Below are positions 5,971 to 15,315 of a DNA stretch of 64,000 bases, piece after piece. How positions within the stretch are numbered: position 1 is the first letter of the stretch; each line of letters starts with the position of its first letter. Under the pieces are notes generated by a model. It made no database searches. It was given only the letters and a program-made list of their open reading frames with translations, and had not been told where the DNA came from. Source of the stretch: Ruminococcus flavefaciens (GTDB lineage: Bacteria > Bacillota > Clostridia > Oscillospirales > Ruminococcaceae). A program made the translations under genes and the position numbers. The stretch lies in NCBI GenBank assembly GCA_023667045.1, contig JAMPAU010000001.1:633903-697902 (forward strand). Reading direction: 5' to 3'.

Positions 5971-7023
5971 ATGAATTTTACAGAATGTTTAAGAACTGCT
6001 GATTTGGAGTTGCAGAACAGTTTTAAAGAAAGTAAGATATACACACGCTATTTGTATCAGTCTTACTATCGTCTTCATAGTAAAAACTGTAGTTTCGGCG
6101 GTTTTGACTTCAAGAAAATGTCTGATACAGTGCGTTCCTGTGCTAAATTTTTAAAATTTAAACATACTGATACTGAAGAAGTTAAATTGCATAAATCTAA
6201 TTTTTGCAGAGACAGGCTTTGTCCCATGTGTGCAAGTCGGAGGTCTAAAAAGATATATAGTCAAGTTCATTCCTGTGTTGACTATATGAAAAACGATTAC
6301 CAGTTTATAATGTTAACTCTTACAGTTCGTAATTGTTCTGCAAATGCATTATCTGATACTATCAGTTATATGAATAATTCATTTAATAAAATGATTAAGT
6401 ATAAGGCTTTCAACCGTATATGCAGAGGGTGTTTAAAGTGTCTTGAAATTACTTATAACCGTGAAAGAGACGACTATCACCCGCATTTTCATGTACTTAT
6501 TGCTGTTGATAACAACTACTTTAAGTCTGACAGCTATTTACATCAGTCTGATTATCTCGCCATGTGGCAAAAAGCTACCAAGGACTATTCCATAACTCAA
6601 GTAGATGTACGTAAGATACACTATAATCCTAACCGCCCTGAACTTAGTGACATTTCTTCAGCAGTTGCAGAGGTGGCTAAATATGCAATTAAACCAACTG
6701 ATTATCTTTTTCCGGACAATCTTTTTCTTACTGATAAAGTAGTATATACTCTATCTACTTGTCTTAAAAATCGACGTACTTTCAGTTTTCGTGGTATTTT
6801 TGATAAAGTTCATAAACTTCTCGGTTTAGATGATGCATTCGACGGTGATTTGATTCATACTGATGAGAATGTAAAAGACGGTGAGGTTGTATTTTATTCA
6901 AGTTACGTTTGGTCGCATGGACGTTATCATCTTTATGCCATTGAAGTTCCTAACAAGTTCGTTTTAACCTGTTCGCACGACTTCTTTGTAGATTTGCAGA
7001 CTTGTGAAATTTTGGTGGAGTAG
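5971..7023 (+). CDS. Rolling-circle replication initiator (Rep_1/pC194 type)
   Basis: 350 residues. A Cys motif CRDRLCPMCASRRSKK (about 73-88), motif 1 FIMLTLTVRNC, the HUH metal-binding motif HPHFHVLIAVD, and motif 3 EVAKYAIKPTDYLF with the candidate catalytic Tyr, in the order of the pC194 family. It would nick the origin at 5865-5871 and start virion-strand synthesis. AAGGAGA precedes the ATG. The intact length and motifs indicate a functional replicon. A plasmid-type Rep in an inovirus fits the known mixing of these modules. Confidence 0.92.
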   Translation: MNFTECLRTADLELQNSFKESKIYTRYLYQSYYRLHSKNCSFGGFDFKKMSDTVRSCAKFLKFKHTDTEEVKLHKSNFCRDRLCPMCASRRSKKIYSQVHSCVDYMKNDYQFIMLTLTVRNCSANALSDTISYMNNSFNKMIKYKAFNRICRGCLKCLEITYNRERDDYHPHFHVLIAVDNNYFKSDSYLHQSDYLAMWQKATKDYSITQVDVRKIHYNPNRPELSDISSAVAEVAKYAIKPTDYLFPDNLFLTDKVVYTLSTCLKNRRTFSFRGIFDKVHKLLGLDDAFDGDLIHTDENVKDGEVVFYSSYVWSHGRYHLYAIEVPNKFVLTCSHDFFVDLQTCEILVE

Positions 7024-7033
7024 GGGATATATT

Positions 7034-7408
7034 ATGACAAAAAAAGAAACTGAAAAACTTTTGGCTTACATATACAACAACCGTTGTCAGCTCGAAAATG
7101 AACTTGATGAACATCAAGCTAACGTCAGATTCCGCAAAGCTTCTATCACAGACTGCGTTGAGCTGATATATTCTCTTGCTTATGAAGACTGCTTCCGTCA
7201 AACAACTGATGACGTAATGAATCTGCTTACGCTTTACTCTCATAGGAAAGATGAGTTTTGTGTTTACTGTCGGAACTGCAAGTTTCTTGGTATAGAGTGT
7301 GAAGGCTTCCAGTGTGGCTTGCCTAAATGCGACGGCGATTTATGTGCCTACGAAAAAGACTTTGCATGGTGTTTTGTGCCTTTAAATCGTAAAAAAACAG
7401 GAAAGTAG
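7034..7408 (+). CDS. Cys-rich phage protein, last gene of the element
   Basis: 124 residues. A charged N-terminal half, then eight Cys in the C-terminal part (CVYCRNCKF, CEGFQCGLPKC, LCAYEKDFAWC), probably a zinc-binding fold. ATG 7034 has AGGGGATA upstream and starts 10 bases after rep. Function is unknown; a replication partner or regulator is possible. The last 17 bases of the gene are within the element-bounding direct repeat. Confidence 0.75.
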   Translation: MTKKETEKLLAYIYNNRCQLENELDEHQANVRFRKASITDCVELIYSLAYEDCFRQTTDDVMNLLTLYSHRKDEFCVYCRNCKFLGIECEGFQCGLPKCDGDLCAYEKDFAWCFVPLNRKKTGK

Positions 7409-7446
7409 AGTTAAACGAAAAAATACAAAGTTGCACCAAATGTATA
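7392..7446. repeat. Right copy of the direct repeat (attachment junction)
   Basis: Identical to 1-55. It ends exactly after the 6-bp centre (TGTATA, 7441-7446) of a perfect 11-6-11 palindrome at 7430-7457 (GTTGCACCAAA / TTTGGTGCAAC). The layout, left arm plus centre shared and right arm different, is what XerCD-dependent integration leaves. The arms do not match the usual dif consensus. Confidence 0.75.
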
Positions 7447-7467
7447 TTTGGTGCAACTTTAAACAGT

Positions 7468-7498
7468 GACCGGAACATCTTATACAGAAATTCCGGTC
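7468..7498 (+). terminator. Terminator-like hairpin right of the prophage
   Basis: GACCGGAA (7468-7475) pairs with TTCCGGTC (7491-7498), followed by TTGATTT. It is probably the end of the transcription unit disrupted or bordered by the phage insertion. Confidence 0.5.
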
Positions 7499-7563
7499 TT
7501 GATTTGTCAGTTATGCACAGAATTGCTTTTAAATTATTCGGGGCTGTTTTTCTATTACAGGAC

Positions 7564-7592
7564 TTGCATTTTTTCCGGACTTGTTGTATAAT
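7564..7592 (+). promoter_or_regulatory. Promoter of the small membrane gene
   Basis: TTGCAT (7564-7569), 17-nt spacer, TATAAT (7587-7592). AGGAGG follows at 7612-7617. Confidence 0.7.
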
Positions 7593-7624
7593 AATATTAT
7601 TATCAGCAGGCAGGAGGAATTTTT

Positions 7625-7927
7625 ATCCGGAGTTTCTTATGCAAAACATTCTTTATAGTTCTTTTTTTTATTTTCATACTGCTTAATTTTCCGCTTCTGG
7701 ACTGGTTCTTGCATTCCGAAAAATTACAGTATGCAGATATATATGAGTTAAACCCTAATAATTCTTTTGTTGCGTGCTGTATGATATTTATTTTACTGAT
7801 GATTATAACGGCATACAAGGATTTAAAAAACGATAGAAAAATCAAAAAACTATTATTTTATATAATTCCGTGTGTATACGCTCCGCAGTATTGGGCTTAC
7901 ATTGATGATATTGTTTCTTCCGCTTGA
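7625..7927 (+). CDS. Small membrane protein with possible non-AUG start
   Basis: About 100 residues: an N-terminal hydrophobic helix (FFIVLFFIFILLNFPLL), the motif ELNPNNSFVACCMIFILLMI forming a second helix, and a Lys/Asp-rich then hydrophobic end. AGGAGG at 7612-7617 is correctly spaced to an ATC codon at 7625, and the frame is open back to 7595 without ATG, GTG or TTG. The first conventional start is TTG 7709, which would delete helix 1. No family is recognised. The frame looks coding; the start is unresolved. Confidence 0.5.
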   Translation: MRSFLCKTFFIVLFFIFILLNFPLLDWFLHSEKLQYADIYELNPNNSFVACCMIFILLMIITAYKDLKNDRKIKKLLFYIIPCVYAPQYWAYIDDIVSSA

Positions 7928-7952
7928 CAAAATAAAATTAATGGTATATAAT
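7924..7952 (+). promoter_or_regulatory. Consensus promoter of plsY
   Basis: TTGACA (7924-7929), 17-nt spacer, TATAAT (7947-7952). It overlaps the stop codon of the preceding gene. Confidence 0.85.
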
Positions 7953-7962
7953 TAAAGTATAT

Positions 7963-7995
7963 AAAAACAGATGAAGATGACTTTGTCTGTTTTTT
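7963..7995 (+). terminator. Hairpin with T-run in the plsY leader
   Basis: AAAAACAGA (7963-7971) pairs with TCTGTTTTT (7986-7994) within the first 40 nt of the transcript. It could be an attenuator, but most T residues are in the stem, so termination may be weak. Confidence 0.4.
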
Positions 7996-8027
7996 ATATT
8001 GCAATATTATAATGGAGGTGCGTTTTT

Positions 8028-8654
8028 ATGCAGATTGTTTTATGTTCACTTCTTGGCTATCTTATCGGCAATATCAATCCGGCTTACATACTTTCAAAGC
8101 TTAAGGGATTTGATATACGTGAAAGAGGTTCGGGAAATGCCGGAGCGTCAAACGTAACTATGGTAATGGGCAAAAAAGCCGGCGTATTTACTGCCTTATT
8201 TGATATTTTCAAGGCTTTTTCTGCCACAATTATTGCCGTGCATTTATTTCCGCAGATAAGATATGCTAAAATCCTCGCCGGAGTTTCATGCATAATGGGT
8301 CATATTTTTCCTTTCTTCATGAAATTTCATGGTGGAAAAGGTCTCGCTTGTCTCGGCGGACTGATACTTTCATTCAATCAGACCGTATTCTTCTCTCTCC
8401 TGCTCATTGAAGTGATAATTGCACTGGCAGTTGACTACATATGTATTGTAGCACCGTCTGGAGCAGTTATATTCACTTTCGTCTATGCCTTTATTACAGG
8501 AGACCCTACAGGAACTTTTCTGCTTGCTGTCGTCTCTGTAATTATTCTTTTCAAGCATATTGAAAACTTTGAAAGAATACACAACGGCGAAGAAGCACAC
8601 ATCAGTTTCTTATGGAACAAAAACAACGAGATTAACCGTCTCAAAAAACACTGA
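8028..8654 (+). CDS. plsY: Glycerol-3-phosphate acyltransferase PlsY
   Basis: 208 residues, integral membrane. PlsY transfers the acyl group of acyl-phosphate to glycerol-3-phosphate, the first acylation in phospholipid synthesis. The conserved GSGNAGASNV motif (about 35-44), HGGKGLA (about 100-106) and a late Asn/Glu-containing segment lie between about five hydrophobic helices, as in the family. GGAGGTG precedes the ATG. It has its own consensus promoter and a terminator, so it is monocistronic. Confidence 0.95.
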   Translation: MQIVLCSLLGYLIGNINPAYILSKLKGFDIRERGSGNAGASNVTMVMGKKAGVFTALFDIFKAFSATIIAVHLFPQIRYAKILAGVSCIMGHIFPFFMKFHGGKGLACLGGLILSFNQTVFFSLLLIEVIIALAVDYICIVAPSGAVIFTFVYAFITGDPTGTFLLAVVSVIILFKHIENFERIHNGEEAHISFLWNKNNEINRLKKH

Positions 8655-8677
8655 GTATATCAGTACATACAGAAAAG

Positions 8678-8704
8678 CCGTTCCGCAAAGGAGCGGTTTT
8701 TTTT
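8678..8704 (+). terminator. Terminator of plsY
   Basis: CCGTTCC (8678-8684) pairs with GGAGCGG (8690-8696) with one wobble, followed by TTTTTTTT. Confidence 0.85.
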
Positions 8705-8784
8705 ATTGCAGTTATGTAACATAATATAAGCTATCTGAATATAATAATACTGATATTATATTTCTGAAAGGAGGTCTGTATTAT

Positions 8785-9138
8785 ATGGATATGACAATAG
8801 TAATCTCTGTGATGATACTTATATTTATAGTTATTCTGGAATTTGTCAGTCTTTTCCGGAGCAGGTCATGCAATGAAAATATCCTTGATTTTGCAGTGGT
8901 TGTGCCGGTATTTCCTTCAGACAGCAATCTCTCCGTAAGGCTTGACTGTCTTTCCGAAAAAATCGCCTGCGGACAGTGCCGTGCTGAAGAAATAATACTT
9001 ATAAGCTACAATGCGTCTTCTGAACAGCTTGAAATATGCCGACGTTTCTGTCTTGACAATCCGTGTGCCGTTATAGCGGATTCGGCAGAAGTTGAAAAAA
9101 TATTGTCAGAAATATTTGCAATTGACACGATAACATAG
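8785..9138 (+). CDS. Membrane-anchored small protein of unknown function
   Basis: 117 residues. One N-terminal membrane helix (VISVMILIFIVILEFVSLF, about 6-24), then a soluble domain with a beta-alpha pattern (FAVVVPVFPSD, EEIILISYNAS, CAVIADSAE). AAGGAGG precedes the ATG. It lies just upstream of recD2, whose promoter overlaps its 3' end. No family is recognised; the alternating pattern faintly resembles part of a glycosyltransferase-like or Rossmann fold, but it is too short to say. Confidence 0.7.
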   Translation: MDMTIVISVMILIFIVILEFVSLFRSRSCNENILDFAVVVPVFPSDSNLSVRLDCLSEKIACGQCRAEEIILISYNASSEQLEICRRFCLDNPCAVIADSAEVEKILSEIFAIDTIT

Positions 9139-9180
9139 TATAATATAATAAGACATGAAATTTTCGGGAGGTATTTTTTT

Positions 9181-11367
9181 ATGGAACAGGAATTATTACG
9201 CATTCAAGGTACAGTGGAAAACATAGTTTTCAGAAACAACAGCAACGGATATACGGTACTTGACTTTGATTCCGGCGGAGACTGGATAACCGTTGTCGGA
9301 GAGTTCGGCGAAATCTCCGACGGCGAAAGTCTTATTATTGAGGGTAACTATGTAACTCACTCAAAATTCGGCACACAGTTTAAAGCAGAATACTATGAAC
9401 AGAAATTCCCCGATACATCTGTGAATATAGAAAAATACCTTGCTTCCGGAGCTATAAAGGGCATAGGTGCTAAACTTGCAGTTAAAATAGTAAATGTTTT
9501 CGGAGACAAAACCCTTGATATTATTGAAAAAGAACCTCACCGGCTTGCTGAAATCAAGGGAATCTCTCCGAAAAAATGCAAGGAAATAACTCAGGACGCT
9601 AAGAGAGTTTTCGCATTAAGAATACTTACATCATTCTTGAAAAAATACTATGTAAAAACCAGCTATGCAATGAAAGCCTATCTTGAATTTGGCTCGGAGG
9701 CTTACAACCTAATACGAAAGAATCCGTACATACTCTGCAATGACAGCATTGAACTTGATTTCCGCAAAGCCGACGAAATAGCTTTATCACTCGGCTGTAT
9801 GGAAGAAAACAAGTATTCACGCATTGTCGCCGTTATATGCTCGATACTCAAACATAGTGCCGAAAACGGTCATTCATGTATGCCTATAGAACTTCTCAAC
9901 CATGAAATCGCTTACTCTTACGAGAATCTGCCACAGGAAGACTTTACGGAAATATATATACAGGCTTTTAAAAAGCAGGAACTCTTTAAATATACATACA
10001 ATAATATCGACTATATATATCTTCCTAAATACTACAAGGCAGAACGTTACATAGCCGACAGGATAAAATCAATCGCTAAAAACAAAAAACTCAGCTGTGA
10101 TTTGCTTATCAACGATGAGGAAAAGAAAAACAATATAAAATACAATCCTATACAGCGTAAGGCGATTTCTTCCGCTGTTTCCGGAAATGCCCTAATACTT
10201 ACAGGCGGTCCGGGTACTGGCAAGACTACTACCCTAAAAGCCGTTATTTCCATATTTGAAAAAAAAGGACTGAAAGTATTCCTTACTGCTCCTACCGGAC
10301 GTGCTGTAAAACGTCTTTCTGAACTCACAGGGCATGAAGCTAAGACTATTCACCGTCTGCTTGAAGTCAATGCAGAAAACAAGGAATTTTTCATACGCAA
10401 TGAAGAAAATCCTCTTAACTGCGATGCCGTTATAATTGATGAAACATCAATGGTAGATGTACTTCTCTTTGAAGCCCTGCTCCGTGCCTTACGTCCGAAC
10501 TGTAAGCTTATTCTTACCGGAGACAGCGACCAGTTGCCGTCAGTAGGTGCTGGAAATCTTCTCGGCGACCTTATAGACGGACAGGCACTTACAGTTATCC
10601 GTCTTGAAGAAATATTCCGGCAGGCACAGAAAAGCTGTATTATTATGAACGCTCACAGGATAGTCTCCGGAGAATATCCCGACCTTACACAGAAAAATAA
10701 TGACTTCTTCTTTTTCAGACGTTCAAACAGTGAATCAGCTATGAATCTTACAGTATCTCTTGTAAAGGAAAGACTTCCGAAAGCCTATAACTACTCCCCT
10801 TTTGACGATATACAGGTAATAGCACCGTCCAGAAAAGGAAGCATAGGCACAAATGAAATAAACAGAGTATTACAGAATGAAATAAATCCTCCAAGTCCGC
10901 TTAAAGCTGAATACTCCGGAATCAACGGAATATTCAGACAGGGCGACAAGATTATGCAGACCGTAAATAATTACAGCATAGAATGGTCTAAAAAAGGCGA
11001 AAAGGGCAAGGGGATTTTTAATGGCGATATAGGCAGAATAATAAGCATAAATACTTCTTCAAAAAATGCCGTTATTGATTTCGACGGCAGAATAGCAGAA
11101 TATACTTTTGAACTGCTTATACAGATTGAACTTGCTTACGCAATAACAGTACATAAAAGTCAGGGCTGTGAATTTGAGGCGGTTATAATTCCGGTACAAA
11201 GCGGATTCGATATGCTTAATCACAGAAATCTTCTTTATACAGCTGTAACACGTGCAAAAAAACTTCTGATACTGATAGGAAACGAACAGGTGATACAGAG
11301 AATGGTTAACAATGTACACAGCACAAAACGCTATACCTGCCTAAGAAATATGCTGGAAAATAACTGA
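9181..11367 (+). CDS. recD2: RecD2-type ATP-dependent DNA helicase
   Basis: 728 residues, superfamily 1B 5'-3' helicase that acts without RecBC in Firmicutes DNA repair. N-terminal OB-like region (GTVENIVFRNNSNGYTVLDF), helix-hairpin-helix region (LASGAIKGIGAKLAVKIV, about 92-109), Walker A TGGPGTGKTT (about 341-350), Walker B AVIIDETSMVD (about 416-426) and the C-terminal motif AITVHKSQGCEF (about 650). GGGAGGT precedes the ATG. Length and motifs fit the RecD2/YrrC family. The MreB-like gene follows after 15 bases, so the two are probably cotranscribed. Confidence 0.95.
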   Translation: MEQELLRIQGTVENIVFRNNSNGYTVLDFDSGGDWITVVGEFGEISDGESLIIEGNYVTHSKFGTQFKAEYYEQKFPDTSVNIEKYLASGAIKGIGAKLAVKIVNVFGDKTLDIIEKEPHRLAEIKGISPKKCKEITQDAKRVFALRILTSFLKKYYVKTSYAMKAYLEFGSEAYNLIRKNPYILCNDSIELDFRKADEIALSLGCMEENKYSRIVAVICSILKHSAENGHSCMPIELLNHEIAYSYENLPQEDFTEIYIQAFKKQELFKYTYNNIDYIYLPKYYKAERYIADRIKSIAKNKKLSCDLLINDEEKKNNIKYNPIQRKAISSAVSGNALILTGGPGTGKTTTLKAVISIFEKKGLKVFLTAPTGRAVKRLSELTGHEAKTIHRLLEVNAENKEFFIRNEENPLNCDAVIIDETSMVDVLLFEALLRALRPNCKLILTGDSDQLPSVGAGNLLGDLIDGQALTVIRLEEIFRQAQKSCIIMNAHRIVSGEYPDLTQKNNDFFFFRRSNSESAMNLTVSLVKERLPKAYNYSPFDDIQVIAPSRKGSIGTNEINRVLQNEINPPSPLKAEYSGINGIFRQGDKIMQTVNNYSIEWSKKGEKGKGIFNGDIGRIISINTSSKNAVIDFDGRIAEYTFELLIQIELAYAITVHKSQGCEFEAVIIPVQSGFDMLNHRNLLYTAVTRAKKLLILIGNEQVIQRMVNNVHSTKRYTCLRNMLENN

Positions 11368-11382
11368 AAGGAATTTATAAAT

Positions 11383-12402
11383 ATGTCAAATAATGATATT
11401 GGTATTGATTTAGGAACGTCAAATATTGTGATAACTATGGGCAACAAAGGCGTTGTGCTGAGTGAACCGTCTGTTATAGCCTATAATACCCGCACTGAGC
11501 GTGTACTCGCTGTCGGAAAAGAGGCTTACGAAATGATAGGAAGAAATCCGGACTACATATGCGTTGCACGTCCGGTATGCGACGGAGTTATTTCAGACGA
11601 CGACCTCGCTAAAAGTATGATACGTGAGTTTATTATAAAAATAGCCGGTCATCAGTTACTTAAACCAAGAATTATAATATGTGTTCCGGCTTTTGTTACC
11701 GATATAGAAAGCCGTGCAGTAGTTGAATCAGCCAAAAGTGCCGGTGCACGTCAGGTATACCTCATACAAGAACCTGTAGCCGCTATGATTGGTGCAGAAG
11801 TGGATATTGCAAAGGCAAAAGGTCACATGATTGTCGATATAGGCGGAGGAACTACAGATATAGCTATTGTATCAATGAACGGCGTTGTAACGTCCCACAC
11901 CATAAAAACCGCCGGAAACTCTATTGACCGCTCTATAATAAAATATATGCAGAACCGCTATAAACTTCTGATAGGCGAACGCACCGCAGAAAAAGTAAAA
12001 ATAGGTCTCTGCAATCTGTATGACCCGTCTGACGATATAACCTTTATCGTAAAGGGTCGTAGCCTGCTCAAAGGTCTGCCCTCTCAGGTACTTTTAAGCG
12101 AAACTGAACTTTTTAAAGCAGTAGAAGATGATACTTTCGCTATCATGGAAGCTATAAGAAAAGTCCTTGAAGAATCACCGCCCGAACTTGTCGGGGATAT
12201 TTACGATAACGGTTTACTACTTACCGGAGGCGGTGCTTTGCTCGGCGGTCTTGCTCACCTCATAAACCGCACTCTCGGTATAAAGTGCAACGTCGCCAAA
12301 GACGCTCTGAACTGTGTTGCTAAAGGCACTGGGCTTGCTTTCGGTAAAATGAAACATATGCTTGACGGTTTCGAGACGGCAGGTATTTACAAATGCTCAT
12401 AA
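11383..12402 (+). CDS. MreB/Mbl-family actin-like protein
   Basis: 339 residues, bacterial actin. Phosphate 1 motif IGIDLGTSNIVI at the N-terminus, phosphate 2 motif MIVDIGGGTTDIAIV (about 150), the connecting region QEPVAAMIGA and the adenosine motif LLLTGGGALLGGL (about 285) are all present. It would form membrane filaments guiding cell-wall synthesis. It is not next to mreCD here, so it is a stand-alone paralogue such as Mbl or MreBH; I cannot say which. It is coupled to recD2 by spacing and ends at a strong terminator. Confidence 0.92.
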   Translation: MSNNDIGIDLGTSNIVITMGNKGVVLSEPSVIAYNTRTERVLAVGKEAYEMIGRNPDYICVARPVCDGVISDDDLAKSMIREFIIKIAGHQLLKPRIIICVPAFVTDIESRAVVESAKSAGARQVYLIQEPVAAMIGAEVDIAKAKGHMIVDIGGGTTDIAIVSMNGVVTSHTIKTAGNSIDRSIIKYMQNRYKLLIGERTAEKVKIGLCNLYDPSDDITFIVKGRSLLKGLPSQVLLSETELFKAVEDDTFAIMEAIRKVLEESPPELVGDIYDNGLLLTGGGALLGGLAHLINRTLGIKCNVAKDALNCVAKGTGLAFGKMKHMLDGFETAGIYKCS

Positions 12403-12404
12403 CA

Positions 12405-12438
12405 AAAAGACTGTACGGAAATCTCTGTACAGTCTTTT
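12405..12438. terminator. Bidirectional terminator between mreB-like gene and eno
   Basis: AAAAGACTGTAC (12405-12416) pairs perfectly with GTACAGTCTTTT (12427-12438). It serves the convergent + and - strand operons. Confidence 0.9.
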
Positions 12439-12441
12439 CTT

Positions 12442-13800
<1,359 letters not shown>

Positions 13801-14625
13801 TTAAAGATTTTCAATTTTGTCAATTGCATTATTGAGCAGGTCACTCTCGAATGTCTCTATATTGCCGTTATCACAGAGCTTTGCAAGGTCTGTGCATATG
13901 GGCAGTCTTGCAAGAACCGGAATGCCATACTGTCCGGCGATTTCGTCAAGGTGGCTGTCTCCGAATACATTTATTTTCTTTTTGCAGTCGGGACATTCGT
14001 AATAACTCATATTCTCAATAACTCCAATGATTGGAATATTCATTATCTTTGCCATTTTAACAGCCTTGCCGACAATCATTGATACGAGTTCCTGCGGAGA
14101 CGTTACAATAACAATGCCGTCAACAGGAAGCGACTGGAAAACAGTTAAAGGCACGTCGCCTGTTCCGGGTGGCATATCAACAAAGAGATAGTCTGTATCT
14201 TTCCAGATAACATCTGTCCAGAACTGCTTTACAACTCCGGCGATAACAGGACCTCTCCATACAACAGGGTCGGACTCATTCTCAAGCAGAAGATTAACAG
14301 ACATAACGTCAATACCGCCCTTACTCTTTGACGGAATAATACCCTCCTCGCAAGCCTCAGCCTGTCCATGTACGCCAAAAGCCTTAGGTACTGACGGACC
14401 TGTTATATCAGCGTCAAGAATACCTACGTTTTTATTTCTTCTTTTCATGCCTACAGCCAAAAGAGAAGAAACCATAGTTTTGCCTACACCGCCCTTACCG
14501 CTGACAATACCTATAACTTTGCCGACATTGCTGAGTTTATTAGGCTTTTCAAGAAAACTCTGTGGCTGGTTGCAGTTTCCGGCACTTGCACAGCTTGAAC
14601 AGTCGTTATTGCATTCATTTGACAT
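13801..14625 (-). CDS. mrp: Mrp/NBP35-family iron-sulfur carrier ATPase
   Basis: 274 residues, ParA-like P-loop NTPase that carries and delivers Fe-S clusters. N-terminal Cys cluster (Cys 5, 9, 12 and 18) as in Nbp35, deviant Walker A GKGGVGKT (43-50), DADITGPSVPKA, and the C-terminal CxxC in YYECPDCKK that bridges a cluster in the dimer. This fits the heavy Fe-S demand of the Hdr/Flx cluster further along. It lies 25 bases after upp in the same operon. Confidence 0.93.
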   Translation of the reverse strand: MSNECNNDCSSCASAGNCNQPQSFLEKPNKLSNVGKVIGIVSGKGGVGKTMVSSLLAVGMKRRNKNVGILDADITGPSVPKAFGVHGQAEACEEGIIPSKSKGGIDVMSVNLLLENESDPVVWRGPVIAGVVKQFWTDVIWKDTDYLFVDMPPGTGDVPLTVFQSLPVDGIVIVTSPQELVSMIVGKAVKMAKIMNIPIIGVIENMSYYECPDCKKKINVFGDSHLDEIAGQYGIPVLARLPICTDLAKLCDNGNIETFESDLLNNAIDKIENL

Positions 14626-14650
14626 AATTTCAGATTCTCCTTTTTATAGA

Positions 14651-15280
14651 TTATTTTGTACCAAACATTCTGTCGCCTGCGTCGCCTATACCGGGAACTA
14701 TGAACTTATTTTCGTTAAGTCCGTTGTCCTTTGCTCCGGCATAAATCTCAACGTCCGGGTGTTCTTTCTGTACAGCCTCAACACCCTCCGGCGAACAGAT
14801 GATACACATGAACTTTATATTTTTAACGCCGAGTTTTTTCAGTTCATCTATAGCTACACAAGCAGAATATCCGGTAGCAAGCATAGGGTCAATAATAATA
14901 CAGTCTCTTTCTGCCACGTCGTCCGGAAGTTTTGCATAGTATTTTACAGCTTGATGAGTTTCGGGGTCACGGAACAAACCGATATGTCCGATTTTGGCAG
15001 CTGGAACAAGTGCGGTAACACCCTCTACCATTCCGAGACCTGCTCTCAGAATCGGCACGAATGCAAGTTTTCTGCCGGAAATAACTTTTGTCTTTGCAAC
15101 AGCTACCGGAGTTTCAAGCTCGATTTCCTTTAATGGCAAATCTCTTGTTGCCTCATAGCAGATAAACATAGCTGTCTCAGAAACAAGCTCCCTAAACTCC
15201 TTAGAGCCGGTATTCTTGTCTCTCATAAGTGAAATTTTGTGCTGAACAAGCGGGTGGTCAATGATGTGCAACTCTCCCAT
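14651..15280 (-). CDS. upp: Uracil phosphoribosyltransferase
   Basis: 209 residues. Converts uracil and PRPP to UMP in pyrimidine salvage. The PRPP loop [13 protein letters not shown] (about 127-139), [10 protein letters not shown] and the C-terminal uracil-binding [14 protein letters not shown] are typical; length is normal. AGGAGGT precedes the ATG. It lies 35 bases downstream of the rpiB gene, a common neighbour pair in Clostridia. Confidence 0.96.
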   Translation of the reverse strand: MGELHIIDHPLVQHKISLMRDKNTGSKEFRELVSETAMFICYEATRDLPLKEIELETPVAVAKTKVISGRKLAFVPILRAGLGMVEGVTALVPAAKIGHIGLFRDPETHQAVKYYAKLPDDVAERDCIIIDPMLATGYSACVAIDELKKLGVKNIKFMCIICSPEGVEAVQKEHPDVEIYAGAKDNGLNENKFIVPGIGDAGDRMFGTK

Positions 15281-15315
15281 AATTCAGTACCTCCTTTATT
15301 ATTTTAACCTGAATA

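Larger units (their letters stand above)
1..7446 (+). mobile_element. Integrated inovirus-like (filamentous phage) element
   Basis: A compact block of mostly tiny + strand genes, bounded by a direct repeat of at least 55 bp (1-55 and 7392-7446). Gene order matches filamentous phages: regulators, ssDNA-binding candidate, major coat candidate, terminator, long adsorption-protein candidate, small membrane proteins, Zot/pI-type ATPase, rolling-circle Rep. There is no integrase or transposase, so integration probably relies on a host recombinase. All key genes have open frames and good ribosome binding sites, so the element looks intact. The left end may lie outside the window. Assignment as an inovirus rests on synteny plus the Zot and Rep motifs. 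Confidence 0.85.

Noticed and set aside
14447-15133. 228-codon + strand frame opposite upp and mrp
   Set aside because: Antisense shadow of two well-recognised genes; no site or family similarity.
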